From Mycobacterium sp. NS-7484 (GTDB lineage Bacteria; Actinomycetota; Actinomycetes; Mycobacteriales; Mycobacteriaceae), in assembly GCF_001953975.1 (NCBI RefSeq), contig NZ_MBEJ01000096.1, positions 23,532 through 87,531 on the forward strand: 64,000 bases of DNA, read 5' to 3'. This document shows positions 25,071 through 34,189 of the stretch, piece after piece. Made by a program: the position numbers and the translations under genes. The notes beneath the pieces are model-generated. The model saw only the letters and a list, made by a program, of their open reading frames with translations, was not told where the DNA came from and did not search any database. Within the stretch, counting starts at the first letter, position 1; every line of letters starts with the position of its first letter.

Positions 25071-27601
25071 CCCATCCGCCCGGCGTCGACGATACGCAGC
25101 ACCGCAGCACCTTCCTCGTCGCTGGCGGCGAGGTCCACTTCCACGTCGAAGCCCCAATCGTGATCTCCGGCAGGATCATCGAGGATTTGTCGAACTCGCC
25201 ACACCTGCGGCTGCCGGTCGAAGATCAGCAACGCCGGCCCACGCGCGTCCGCTCCCGTGCCCACCTCGGCGTGTTCGTCGAAATACTCCTCACCGATTTC
25301 GGCCCACCGATCGGCGGTCCAACCTGACGCGGCATCCAGCGCGCCGAGCTCGTCCCAGCGGGCCCGGGCGAACAGCTCCACCCGGCGGAACAACGCGTTG
25401 CGCACCATCGCGGTGAATGCCCGCTCGTTGCCTGTCAGCGGGCGCGGCCGGGCCGGCATGGCCACCGGAACATCGTGCGGTTGATCGGGGCTGGTGAGCT
25501 GTTCCCATTCGTCGAGCAGGCTGGAGTCCACCTGGCGTACCAATTCGCCGAGCCATTCGACGATGTCGGCCAGCTCCTCGGTGCGGGCTGTGGCGGGCAC
25601 ACCGGAGCGCAGCGCCTTGAACGCATCCGACAGGTAGCGCAGCACGGCGCCCTCGGAGCGGGTCAGCCCGTAGACGCTGATGTATTCGCGGAACGTCATT
25701 GCCCGTTCCCACATCTCACGCACCACCGACTTGGGGGACAGGTGCCCGTCGGCGGCCCACGGGTTGCTGCGCTGATACACCTCGTAGGTGTGCTCGAGCA
25801 GTTCTTGCAGCGGTTTGGGGTAGGTGACCTCGTCGAGCAGCTCGATGCGTTCGTCGTACTCGATGCCGTCGGCCTTCATCTGAGCCACGGCCTCGCCGCG
25901 CGCCTTGTTCAGCTGCGCGGCCAGGATCTGGCGCGGGTCCTCCAGGGTCGCCTCGATCACCGAAACCACGTCCAGCGCATAGCTTTCGGACTTGGGATCC
26001 AGCACGTCGACCGCGGCCAGCGCGAAGGTGGACAGCGGTTGGTTGAGCGCGAAATCGTCCGGCAGGTCGACGGTCAGCCGGTACCGGCGCCCATCGGGTT
26101 CGGGGGTGTCGAGGTGCTCGATCACTCCGGCCTGCAGCAGCGAGCGGGCGATGCCGACGGCCTCGCGGATGTGTTTCAACTGGCGCTTGCGTGGCTCGTG
26201 GTTGTCGGTCAGCAGGCGGCGCATCGCCTCGAACGGGTCACCGGGACGGTCCACGACGTCGAGGATCATCGCGGTCGACACCCGCATGTTGCTGGTCAAG
26301 GCCTCCGGCGCGGCGTCCATCAACCGGTTCATGGTGTTCTCGCCCCACGGCACCATGCCTTCGGGTGCCTTGCGGCGCACCAGCTTTCGACGTTTCTTCG
26401 GATCGTCGGCAACCTTGGCGAACTGCTTGAGGTTCTCCACCTCGTGGTCGGGCGCCTGCACCACGACGGTGCCCGCGGTGTCGTAGCCGGCCCGCCCGGC
26501 CCGGCCGGCGATCTGATGGAACTCGCGGGCATTGAGCAACCGCATCCGGGTGCCGTCGTATTTGGACAGCGCCGAGAACACCACGGTGCGGATCGGCACG
26601 TTGATGCCCACCCCGAGGGTGTCGGTGCCGCAGATCACCTTGAGCAGCCCGGCCTGCGCCAGTTGTTCAACCAGCCGCCGGTACTTGGGCAGCATGCCGG
26701 CGTGGTGGACCCCGATGCCGTGCCGCACCAGGCGCGACAGCGTGGTCCCGAAGCTGGTCGAAAACCGGAAGCCGCCGATCATCTCGGCGATCGCCGCCTT
26801 CTCCTCCTTTGTGCAGACGTTGACGCTCATCAGCGCCTGCGCCCGTTCCAGCGCCGAGGCCTGGGTGAAGTGCACGACGTAGATCGGCGCCTGCTTGGTC
26901 TCCAGCAGGTCGGCGATGGTCTCGTGCATCGGCGTGGTGGCATACGAGAAGAACAGTGGGACCGGCCTTTCGGCGCCCGCGACCAGGGCCGTCTCGCGCC
27001 CGGTGCGCCGGGTCAGATCCTTGCGCAGGAACGTCACGTCGCCCAGCGTCGCCGACATCAGTAGGAACTGCGCCTTGGGCAGTTCCAGCAGCGGCACCTG
27101 CCATGCCCAGCCGCGGTCCTGGTCACCGTAGAAGTGGAACTCGTCCATCACCACCAGGCCGATGTCGGCATCGGCACCTTCACGCAGCGCCAGGTTCGCC
27201 AGGATTTCGGCGGTACACGCGATGATCGGCGCATCGGCGTTGACCGACGCGTCGCCGGTGAGCATGCCGACGTTGGCCGCGCCGAACACGTCGCACAGCG
27301 CGAAGAACTTCTCGCTCACCAGCGCCTTGATCGGGGCGGTGTAGAAGCTGACGCGGTCCGTGGCGAGCGCCGCGTAGATCGCCCCGGTGGCCACCAGCGA
27401 CTTGCCCGACCCCGTCGGCGTCGCGAGGATCACGTTCGCTCCGCTGACCAGTTCGATCAGCGCTTCCTCCTGCGCCGGGTACAGCGTGGTGCCGTTGGCC
27501 TCGGCCCAGGCGGCGAAGTCGGTGAACAGCGCGTCGGCGTCGTCGCCCTTGGCTTGCAGTGCCGACAGGTCGTTCGGATCGTCGAGCAGGGGAGTGGTCA
27601 T
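25067..27601 (-). CDS. Ski2-like DEAD/DEAH-box helicase with C-terminal DUF3516
   Basis: The 844-aa SF2 helicase has motif I 'ATPTGSGKSLVA', motif Ia 'FYTAPIKALVSEKF', motif II 'VVMDEFHFYGD' (DEFH), motif III 'LMSATLGD', and in the second RecA domain 'HHAGMLPKYRRLVE', 'VICGTDTLGVGINVPIRTVVF' and 'EFHQIAGRAGRAGYD'. From about residue 460 the C-terminal part corresponds to DUF3516, an actinobacterial extension. This is the Ski2/HelY RNA helicase group; its substrate is unknown. It is the first gene of the leftward run with HelD; ATG 27601 is the likely start. Confidence 0.88.
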   Translation of the reverse strand: MTTPLLDDPNDLSALQAKGDDADALFTDFAAWAEANGTTLYPAQEEALIELVSGANVILATPTGSGKSLVATGAIYAALATDRVSFYTAPIKALVSEKFFALCDVFGAANVGMLTGDASVNADAPIIACTAEILANLALREGADADIGLVVMDEFHFYGDQDRGWAWQVPLLELPKAQFLLMSATLGDVTFLRKDLTRRTGRETALVAGAERPVPLFFSYATTPMHETIADLLETKQAPIYVVHFTQASALERAQALMSVNVCTKEEKAAIAEMIGGFRFSTSFGTTLSRLVRHGIGVHHAGMLPKYRRLVEQLAQAGLLKVICGTDTLGVGINVPIRTVVFSALSKYDGTRMRLLNAREFHQIAGRAGRAGYDTAGTVVVQAPDHEVENLKQFAKVADDPKKRRKLVRRKAPEGMVPWGENTMNRLMDAAPEALTSNMRVSTAMILDVVDRPGDPFEAMRRLLTDNHEPRKRQLKHIREAVGIARSLLQAGVIEHLDTPEPDGRRYRLTVDLPDDFALNQPLSTFALAAVDVLDPKSESYALDVVSVIEATLEDPRQILAAQLNKARGEAVAQMKADGIEYDERIELLDEVTYPKPLQELLEHTYEVYQRSNPWAADGHLSPKSVVREMWERAMTFREYISVYGLTRSEGAVLRYLSDAFKALRSGVPATARTEELADIVEWLGELVRQVDSSLLDEWEQLTSPDQPHDVPVAMPARPRPLTGNERAFTAMVRNALFRRVELFARARWDELGALDAASGWTADRWAEIGEEYFDEHAEVGTGADARGPALLIFDRQPQVWRVRQILDDPAGDHDWGFDVEVDLAASDEEGAAVLRIVDAGRMG

Positions 27602-27755
27602 ATTGATGACCAGCGTGCCAGCTCACCCCTGCCGACGATCGTCCCGGTCGCCGCCGTTACCCGAACTGCCCCGGCTCGTAGTCGCCGTAGCGCCGTGGCT
27701 ACCCCCTCAAGACACCGCGGCTCGACGAAATGTGACAGCCGGAGATAATCGGCGG

Positions 27756-28610
27756 ATGCCGACGACGCTTGAGTCCGTCCTGCTGGTGGTTGTCGTCGCG
27801 CTGTTCGCGGCGTTCGTCACGTTCCTGGTGCTGTTCCTCGTGAGCCGGCGGCAACTGACGAACGCCCGCCGGGAGATCGAGCGGATGCAGGCCGAGGACG
27901 AGGACCGCAAGCGCAGGCGACGACGGGGCGTGGCCCCGATGGCGATCAAGACCGTCTTCCAGACCGCGGACATGCTGATCAACAAGGGGCTGGGCGCGAC
28001 GGTGCGCAACTCGATCGAGGATCTGGCCGGCTGGGCCCAGGTGGAGCGTCCGGATCTGGCCCGGCTGACCGCCGACGGACGCGTCGTCATCGTGTTCTCC
28101 GACATCGAGGGGTCGACGCAGAGCAATGCCGCGATGGGTGACCGGGCCTGGGTGAAGCTGTTGGAGAAGCACAACAAGCTCGTGCAGTCCCGCGTCGACA
28201 AGCACGGTGGCCACGTCGTCAAGACCCAGGGCGACGGATTCATGATCGCGTTCGCCGATCCGGAGAACGCGGTGCGGTTCGCCACCGACGTGCAGTGTGC
28301 GCTCGCCGAGAATCCGCAGCGGTGGCAGGCGATCCGGGTGCGGATCGGGGTGCACATGGGCACGTCCGTGCGCCGCGGCGACGACCTGTTCGGGCTCGAC
28401 GTCGCGATGGCGGCCCGCGTCGCCGGTCAGGCCGGCGGCGGCGAGATCCTGGTCAGCGAGCCGGTCGCGGAGACGGTCAAGCATCTCGACGACCTTCAAC
28501 TAGGTGCTCCGCGCGAAGTGGAACTGAAGGGTCTGCCGGGAAGCCATCGGCTCTATCCCGTCGTCAGCGCCGCGCAGCGGGCGCTGGAGCCGGCTGGACA
28601 TGACGCGTGA
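27756..28610 (+). CDS. membrane-anchored class III adenylate cyclase
   Basis: The 284-aa protein has one N-terminal transmembrane helix (residues 8-30), a basic juxtamembrane stretch (RKRRRRRG) and a class III cyclase catalytic domain at about 108-265. Metal ligands are Asp116 (VFSDIEGST) and Asp160 (KTQGDGF); the ATP-selecting pair is Lys156 and Asp210. The transition-state Arg221 is kept, but the Asn four residues before it, expected in NxxxR, is Ala217. It should make cAMP, perhaps slowly. Start ATG 27756, with GGAG upstream. It overlaps the convergent cutinase gene by 47 bp. Confidence 0.88.
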   Translation: MPTTLESVLLVVVVALFAAFVTFLVLFLVSRRQLTNARREIERMQAEDEDRKRRRRRGVAPMAIKTVFQTADMLINKGLGATVRNSIEDLAGWAQVERPDLARLTADGRVVIVFSDIEGSTQSNAAMGDRAWVKLLEKHNKLVQSRVDKHGGHVVKTQGDGFMIAFADPENAVRFATDVQCALAENPQRWQAIRVRIGVHMGTSVRRGDDLFGLDVAMAARVAGQAGGGEILVSEPVAETVKHLDDLQLGAPREVELKGLPGSHRLYPVVSAAQRALEPAGHDA

Positions 28611-29256
28611 CCCATTGCGCAGCCAGCTTGATCAGGCCCGATTTCGGATAGGTGATGTGCGCGTTCCAATCCCGGCCGAGCGAGCAGATCGGGTCGTTGG
28701 TGTTGCACAAATCCGCGGTCTTGGCGCCGAAGTCCGGGCTCATGCGGGTCAGCGGCTGACCGAGCCGCGCCGACGGGTTCCCGAAGACGACGACGGAGGC
28801 GACGCGCGGGACGACGGCGGCAGGTAGCGGGGCGGTGTAGCCCAGGCCGGCGATCGGTGAGGTGGCCACCACGTCGACGACCGCCGCGCCCTGCGAGTAG
28901 CCACCCATCACGATCTTGGTCTTGGGACAACGCGCCGCGGTGGCCTGGACCCGCTTGCTCATGTCGGTGGCTCCGGCGGCGGCCTTCATGAAATCCCAGG
29001 ATGCGGGGTACTGCACCGCATACGTGCCCACCGTCGACCCTTTGACCATGGGGCGCAGCGTGTCGACGAATGCCTTGCCGACGTTGCCGATGCCTGCCGG
29101 TTCGTCGGTGCCGCGGGCGAAGACGACCTCGATGTCAGGGCAGTCCGGCGCGGCCGAGGCTTGGGGCGTCGTGAACGGTGCCGAGAGGGTGCCCAGCGCG
29201 GCAGCCGCAGTCACCGCTGCGAGGCCGGCCAGGGCCGGTACCGTACGGACACCCAC
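28564..29256 (-). CDS. cutinase-family secreted esterase
   Basis: The 230-aa exported protein has a Sec signal peptide (about 35 residues, ending 'ASAAPDC') and the cutinase core: 'IEVVFARGTDEPAGIGNVG', nucleophile Ser in 'VMGGYSQGAAVVD', 'DPICSLGRDWNAHITYP' with the catalytic Asp region and the His in 'NAHITY'. Paired cysteines (APDCPD, AARCPK, ADLCNT, DPICSL) match the cutinase disulfides. Mycobacterial cutinase-like proteins are surface esterases or lipases. It is convergent with the cyclase gene. Confidence 0.9.
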   Translation of the reverse strand: MGVRTVPALAGLAAVTAAAALGTLSAPFTTPQASAAPDCPDIEVVFARGTDEPAGIGNVGKAFVDTLRPMVKGSTVGTYAVQYPASWDFMKAAAGATDMSKRVQATAARCPKTKIVMGGYSQGAAVVDVVATSPIAGLGYTAPLPAAVVPRVASVVVFGNPSARLGQPLTRMSPDFGAKTADLCNTNDPICSLGRDWNAHITYPKSGLIKLAAQWVTRHVQPAPAPAARR

Positions 29257-29328
29257 GAACCACTTCTACCACTCTTTTCACAGCAATGCCCAGGCGTACC
29301 GGCCCCGTACAGCGGGTATTGCACTGCA

Positions 29329-29715
29329 ATGGCCAGTCCACTAGTCGATGAACTCCTGCACATCGAACGGGCCGGGTGGGATGCGCTGTGCGAGTCCAGC
29401 GGCGCCGACTTCTACGGCGCGCTGATGCTCCCCGACGCCGTCATGGTCCTGGCCAACGGCATGGTGATGGACCGCAACACCGTGGTCAGCGCCTTGGCCG
29501 AATCGCCGCCGTGGCGTGCCTACGAGATCAGCGGTGTGCATGTGATCGCCCTCGACGACGACAACGCCGTGCTGGTCTATGTCGGCACGGCATACCGCGA
29601 CGAGGATGAGCCCGCATTCGTCGGCGCGATGTCCAGCGTCTACCACCGCGTCGACGGGTCCTGGAGGCTCGCGCTGTATCAGCAGACCCGCAAACCGGAT
29701 CAACGGGCCGGCTGA
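29329..29715 (+). CDS. NTF2-like (DUF4440-type) protein
   Basis: The 128-aa protein has the NTF2-like pattern: helix 'LVDELLHIERAGWDAL', 'DFYGALMLPDAVMVLANGMVMDRNTVVSAL', and strands 'ISGVHVIALDDDNAVLVYVGTAYRDEDE' and 'AMSSVYHRVDGSWRLALYQQT'. The family includes SnoaL-like and DUF4440 proteins that bind small molecules or dimerise in stress pathways; no catalytic residues can be assigned. It is divergent from the cutinase and probably co-transcribed with the Nudix gene 14 bp downstream. Confidence 0.85.
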   Translation: MASPLVDELLHIERAGWDALCESSGADFYGALMLPDAVMVLANGMVMDRNTVVSALAESPPWRAYEISGVHVIALDDDNAVLVYVGTAYRDEDEPAFVGAMSSVYHRVDGSWRLALYQQTRKPDQRAG

Positions 29716-29728
29716 ATATGGTCGAGCA

Positions 29729-30448
29729 GTGACGATCGCCTACGACGACGCGCTGCGGGACCGGATCGGGACGCATCTGGCAGGGCACCGGCGCCGCTCG
29801 GTCACCGATCCGACGAAACGTCACGCCGCCGTGGCGGTGGTCCTCGTGGACTCCGAGGTCGGAGAGGACCGGGTGGACCCGGCACCGGTCGACGAGTGGA
29901 TCGACGGTCGGCCGATGCCGGAGCCCGGCCTGGACGGCCGCATGGTCGACGTATCCGGTGGAGCCGCTTTCCTGTTGTGCCGCAGGACCTCTCGACTTTC
30001 GTCGCATGCTGCGCAGTGGGCGTTGCCCGGTGGCCGGCTGGATCCGGGCGAAAACGCCGTCGAGGCCGCGCTGCGGGAACTCGACGAGGAGGTCGGCGTC
30101 AGCCTGCCCGACTCGGCGGTGTTGGGCCTGCTCGACGACTACCCGACCCGCTCGGGATATGTCATCACGCCGGTGGTGATCTGGGGTGGCGGTCGCCTGG
30201 AGCTGCGGCCTTCACCCGATGAGGTGGTGGCGGCTTACCGGGTGGGCCTGCACCAGCTGCAACGTGAGGACTCGCCCCGGTTCATCACCATCCCCGAAAG
30301 CCCCCGCCCCGTCGTGCAGATTCCGTTGGGCAACGATCTGATCCATGCGCCCACCGGCGCGGTGTTGCTGCAGTTGCGATGGCTGGCTCTGGAGGGTCGG
30401 CCCGATCCGGTCGACGAACTCGAGCAGCCGGTCTTCGCCTGGCGCTGA
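29729..30448 (+). CDS. Nudix hydrolase (NudL/CoA pyrophosphatase-like)
   Basis: The 239-aa protein carries a complete Nudix box, 'GGRLDPGENAVEAALREL' followed by DEEVGV, in which RE and EE coordinate Mg2+. Upstream 'AAFLLCRRTSRLSSHAAQW' is the NudL/CoA-diphosphatase entry sequence, and downstream 'LLDDYPTRSGYVITPVV' fits that group. It would hydrolyse a nucleoside-diphosphate compound such as CoA. Start GTG 29729; the longer upstream frame is not supported by any ribosome site. It is convergent with the flavin reductase gene. Confidence 0.88.
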   Translation: MTIAYDDALRDRIGTHLAGHRRRSVTDPTKRHAAVAVVLVDSEVGEDRVDPAPVDEWIDGRPMPEPGLDGRMVDVSGGAAFLLCRRTSRLSSHAAQWALPGGRLDPGENAVEAALRELDEEVGVSLPDSAVLGLLDDYPTRSGYVITPVVIWGGGRLELRPSPDEVVAAYRVGLHQLQREDSPRFITIPESPRPVVQIPLGNDLIHAPTGAVLLQLRWLALEGRPDPVDELEQPVFAWR

Positions 30449-30450
30449 TT

Positions 30451-30945
30451 TCAGGCCTCGTGCCCGGGCTCGAAGTCGGTCACATCGGACAGTTGGATCC
30501 ACGGCTGCGGGTCGTCAGGGGCCTGTCCCGCAACGGGTTTCAACAGATACCCGATGTGGTCGCCGAGGTCGAACCGGTCCAGGACCTGCCCGACGAACCA
30601 GGCCGGTGCGGCATCGAGGATCGGCGTGTCGGCCGGGCCGGAATGCCAACGGCACCGGGCGAATTTGTCGACCTCGTCACCGGTCTCTTCGCCGAACAAC
30701 CGCGCCAGGTCCAGGTCGTCACGGGCCAGCAGGTGCACACCGAGATGGTCGGCTGAGGCCGCGACGGCCAGCGTGTGGTTCTGCTTCGACAAGCCCACCA
30801 AGAATCGGGGCGGGTCGATGCTCGACTGCGTGGTGAACCCGACCAGGCAACCGGCGCGCCGATCCTCGGTCTGCACGGTCACGATGAACATCGGGTAGTC
30901 CAGGAGTCCGGCGAACCTGTCGAAACCGTCCCAGATCGAGATCAC
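30451..30945 (-). CDS. flavin reductase-like (FMN-binding split barrel) protein
   Basis: The 164-aa protein matches the flavin-reductase-like split barrel: 'YPMFIVTVQTEDRRAGCLVGFTTQSSIDPPRFLVGLSKQNHTLAVAASAD' is the FMN-binding part with the Ser/Thr-rich loop 'GFTTQSS', followed by 'HLLARDDLDLARLFGEETGDEVDKF'. Such proteins supply reduced flavin or act as single-domain FMN oxidoreductases. No paired monooxygenase lies next to it. It converges on the Nudix gene with a 2-bp gap. Confidence 0.88.
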   Translation of the reverse strand: MISIWDGFDRFAGLLDYPMFIVTVQTEDRRAGCLVGFTTQSSIDPPRFLVGLSKQNHTLAVAASADHLGVHLLARDDLDLARLFGEETGDEVDKFARCRWHSGPADTPILDAAPAWFVGQVLDRFDLGDHIGYLLKPVAGQAPDDPQPWIQLSDVTDFEPGHEA

Positions 30946-31044
30946 CGGACCATTCTCCTCACCCTCGACGACCTGGCACCGGTTTGGTGCCGATCTGCCG
31001 GGGTAGCCACCACCGAGTCACTTCAAACTGAGGGGAGCACAGCT

Positions 31045-32226
31045 GTGAAAGCCGTTACCTGGCACGGTCGGCGGGACGTGCGGGTTGACACCGTGCCCGA
31101 CCCGAAGATCGAAGAGCCCACCGACGCGATCATCGAGGTGACCTCGACCAACATCTGTGGCTCGGATCTGCATCTGTACGAGGTGCTCGGCGCCTTCATG
31201 CATCAGGGTGACATCCTGGGCCACGAACCGATGGGCATCGTGCGTGAGGTCGGCTCCAGCGTCGGAAATCTGTCGGTGGGGGATCGGGTGGTGATCCCGT
31301 TCCAGATCTCGTGCGGGCACTGCTTCATGTGCGATCAGCAGCTCTACACCCAGTGCGAGACGACCCAGGTGCGAGATCAAGGGATGGGAGCGGCCCTGTT
31401 CGGTTACTCCGAGCTCTACGGTCAGATCCCCGGCGGCCAGGCGCAATACCTGCGGGTGCCGCAGGCCCAGTTCACCCATATCAAGGTGCCGGAGGGGCCG
31501 CCCGACTCCCGGTACGTCTATCTGTCGGATGTGCTGCCCACCGCGTGGCAGGCCGTCGCCTATGCCGCGATTCCCGACGGCGGCTCGGTGACCGTGCTCG
31601 GGCTCGGGCCCATCGGTGACATGGCGGCCCGCGTCGCCCAGCACCTTGGCTACCGTGTCATTGCCGTGGACCGGATCCGGGAACGGCTGGGCCGCGCCGA
31701 AGCTCGCGGCATCACCACGATCGACCTCAGCTCGTTGGACGAGCCGGTGGGTGACGCGGTGCGATCCATGACCGACGGCCGCGGTACGGATTCGGTGATC
31801 GACGCGGTCGGCATGGAGGCCCACGGTTCGCCGGTGGCCTCGACCCTGCAGAAGATGACCGCCATGATGCCCGACGTGATCGCCAAGCCCATGATGCAGA
31901 CCGCCGGTGTGGATCGGCTCGAGGCGTTCTACTCGGCGATCGACATCGTGCGCCGCGGCGGCACCATCTCGCTGATCGGCGTCTACGGCGGCATGGCCGA
32001 CCCACTGCCCATGCTCACCTTGTTCGACAAGCAGATTCAGCTGCGCATGGGGCAGGCCAACGTGAAGAAGTGGGTCGACGACATCCTCCCGCTGCTCGGC
32101 GATGACGATCCTTTGGGCGTCGACGATTTCGCTACCCACATCCTGCCGCTCGACGAGGCGCCGCACGGCTACGAGATCTTCCAGAAGAAGCGGGACGGCG
32201 CCGTCAAGATCATCCTCACGCCGTGA
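31045..32226 (+). CDS. zinc-dependent alcohol dehydrogenase-like (MDR) protein
   Basis: The 393-aa medium-chain dehydrogenase has catalytic Zn ligands Cys in 'NICGSDLHL' and His in 'LGHEPMG', a structural Zn cluster ('CGHCFMCDQQLYTQC') and the Rossmann motif 'TVLGLGPIGDMAARVAQHLG' with 'VDRIRERL' (acidic, NAD-type). The full Cys cluster and length are those of the formaldehyde-dehydrogenase/tdh-like group that act on aldehydes and short alcohols. Start is GTG 31045, six or seven bases after GGGGAG. It is alone between the flavin reductase and the MoxR operon. Confidence 0.9.
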   Translation: MKAVTWHGRRDVRVDTVPDPKIEEPTDAIIEVTSTNICGSDLHLYEVLGAFMHQGDILGHEPMGIVREVGSSVGNLSVGDRVVIPFQISCGHCFMCDQQLYTQCETTQVRDQGMGAALFGYSELYGQIPGGQAQYLRVPQAQFTHIKVPEGPPDSRYVYLSDVLPTAWQAVAYAAIPDGGSVTVLGLGPIGDMAARVAQHLGYRVIAVDRIRERLGRAEARGITTIDLSSLDEPVGDAVRSMTDGRGTDSVIDAVGMEAHGSPVASTLQKMTAMMPDVIAKPMMQTAGVDRLEAFYSAIDIVRRGGTISLIGVYGGMADPLPMLTLFDKQIQLRMGQANVKKWVDDILPLLGDDDPLGVDDFATHILPLDEAPHGYEIFQKKRDGAVKIILTP

Positions 32227-32313
32227 GCGGGCGGGCACGCGCCGAGTGAGATCGGCAAAGTCTGGGTACATCGTCTTGGTCTGGGAAGGGGGACGACCGA
32301 CCGGAGAGGATTC

Positions 32314-33315
32314 ATGACCGCACCGCGATTGCAGGCCGACCAGCGTGATGCCGCCGAAGCTCAACGCATCGTGGAAGCGGTGACCTCGGCATTCTCCACC
32401 CGCGTGGTGGGCCAGGACCATCTGCGCGAATCGATGTTGGTGGCGCTGCTGGCCGGCGGGCACCTGCTGATCGAGAGCGTCCCCGGGCTGGCGAAGACCA
32501 CCGCGGCCCGAGTGGTGGCCGAGTCGATCGATGGCACCTTCCGCCGGATCCAGTGCACGCCCGACCTGTTGCCCAGCGACATCATCGGCACCCAGATCTA
32601 CGAGGCCGAACACAATTCGTTTGTCACGCAGTTGGGTCCGGTCCACGCCAACATCGTGCTGCTCGACGAGATCAACCGCTCCAGCGCCAAGACCCAGAGC
32701 GCGATGCTGGAGGCCATGGAGGAACGCCAGACCACGATTGCAGGCGTCGAATATCCCATCCCTGAACCGTTTCTCGTGATCGCCACGCAGAATCCCGTCG
32801 ATCAGGAAGGGACCTATCCGCTCTCGGAGGCCCAGACCGATCGGTTCATGCTCAAGGAGATCGTGGGCTACCCCTCGGTCGAGGACGAAGTCGAGATCGC
32901 CGCCCGGATGGATGCCGGTCTCTACGATCGCGGTCACCGCGCCGCTCCCGTCGTCACCATTGACGACATTCGTCGCGCCCAGGACATCGTGCGGTCGGTG
33001 TATCTCGATCGGGCCCTCGTCGAGTACGCCAGCCGACTGGTCGGCGTCACCCGCGAACCGGGGCAATACCTTCCGGCGAACCTGGCGCGGGTGATCGAGT
33101 ACGGGGCCAGCCCGCGAGCCACCCTCGCGTTCTGCCGGACGGCCCGGGCCCTGGCGGTGCTGCGTGGCCGCGACCATGTGGTGCCCGACGACATCGCCCG
33201 GTTGGCCCATCGTGTGCTGCGCCACCGCCTGATCCTCGGTTTCGAAGCGGCCACCGCCAGGATCACCCCAGACGTCGTCGTCGATGCGGTGTTGCGTGCG
33301 GTCCAGGTCCCCTGA
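32314..33315 (+). CDS. moxR: MoxR-family AAA+ ATPase
   Basis: The 333-aa ATPase has Walker A 'ESVPGLAKTTAARVVA', 'RRIQCTPDLLPSDIIGTQIY', Walker B 'VLLDEINRSSAKTQSAMLEAMEERQ', sensor 1 'PFLVIATQNPVDQEGTYPLSEAQTDRF' and the C-terminal lid with 'RDHVVPDDIARLAHRVLRHRL'. MoxR proteins are chaperone-like ATPases that mature or activate protein complexes with VWA partners. It opens a six-gene operon (MoxR, DUF58, two membrane proteins, VWA, TPR-like) running to 37202. Confidence 0.93.
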   Translation: MTAPRLQADQRDAAEAQRIVEAVTSAFSTRVVGQDHLRESMLVALLAGGHLLIESVPGLAKTTAARVVAESIDGTFRRIQCTPDLLPSDIIGTQIYEAEHNSFVTQLGPVHANIVLLDEINRSSAKTQSAMLEAMEERQTTIAGVEYPIPEPFLVIATQNPVDQEGTYPLSEAQTDRFMLKEIVGYPSVEDEVEIAARMDAGLYDRGHRAAPVVTIDDIRRAQDIVRSVYLDRALVEYASRLVGVTREPGQYLPANLARVIEYGASPRATLAFCRTARALAVLRGRDHVVPDDIARLAHRVLRHRLILGFEAATARITPDVVVDAVLRAVQVP

Positions 33316-33322
33316 GGCCGCG

Positions 33323-34189
33323 ATGGGCAAGTATCTCGACTCGGCCAAGGCGTACATCGGTCGCGACGCCGCGGGGTTGCTCGAGGGCGGCCGCTACGCC
33401 CTGGTGCACACTCGCAGCCTGGAATTCGACGAGCTGCGCCCCTACGTTCCGGGCGACGATGTCCGTGACATCGACTGGAAGGCCACCGCCCGGTCCGGGC
33501 ATACCCTGATCAAACGGTTCGTCTCCGAAAAGCACCACAAGGTACTGGTGGTCGCCGACGCCGGACGCAACAGCTGCGCACTGGCGCCCTCAGGTGAACT
33601 GAAAAGGACCGTGGCGCTGCACACCATCGGCGCGATCGGATTGATGACCCTGCCGCGCTCCGACGAGATCGCGATGGTGCTCGGGGACCGGCGAGGCAAC
33701 GTCGACATCCGGCTGCGCCGCGGGGAAACTCACATCGAACGCATGCTGCACCGGTACCACGACCACGCCACCGACCATCCCGGTCCCAGCGACATCCGGG
33801 TACAGCTCGAATGGGTCGCCAGCCACTACCGGCACCGACTGCTGATCTTCGTGGTGTCCGACGAACCCGAGGTCGACGAGCGGCTGGCCGACGTGCTGGG
33901 TTCCCTCACCGCCCGCCACGACGTGCTGTGGGCATTGGTCGGCGACATGCCCGCGGTGGGCGCGCCGTCCGATGGCGCACGCGGCTACGAGATCGCCGAT
34001 GGCCGGCCGATCCTGACCGGCCTGGATGCCGACGTGGTCGAGGCCTATCGCCGCGCAGAAACCCAACGGCGCGAACGGCTTTCCGAGCTTCTCACCACCC
34101 ACCGGGTACCGCACGCCCGGATTCCCGGCAGCATGCGCATCCGGGCGGCGTTGACCGCCATGACCGGGGTGTACGCACGTGCCGGATGA
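33323..34189 (+). CDS. DUF58 domain protein (MoxR partner)
   Basis: The 288-aa protein is the canonical MoxR-downstream DUF58 protein: 'SRSLEFDELRPYVPGDDVRDIDWKATARSG' is the signature and 'VVADAGRNSCA' begins the VWA-like fold behind it. It usually sits between MoxR and VWA proteins and forms part of the chaperone complex. ATG 33323 is 7 bp after the moxR stop. Its 3' end overlaps the next gene by 11 bp. Confidence 0.9.
   Translation: MGKYLDSAKAYIGRDAAGLLEGGRYALVHTRSLEFDELRPYVPGDDVRDIDWKATARSGHTLIKRFVSEKHHKVLVVADAGRNSCALAPSGELKRTVALHTIGAIGLMTLPRSDEIAMVLGDRRGNVDIRLRRGETHIERMLHRYHDHATDHPGPSDIRVQLEWVASHYRHRLLIFVVSDEPEVDERLADVLGSLTARHDVLWALVGDMPAVGAPSDGARGYEIADGRPILTGLDADVVEAYRRAETQRRERLSELLTTHRVPHARIPGSMRIRAALTAMTGVYARAG

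Noticed and set aside
25475..27064. Long plus-strand frame opposite the Ski2-like helicase
   Set aside because: It is only the reverse of the helicase coding frame; no family features.
31018..33357. 779-codon minus-strand frame opposite the ADH and moxR genes
   Set aside because: It is the antisense of two conserved genes; composition and lack of motifs indicate a shadow.
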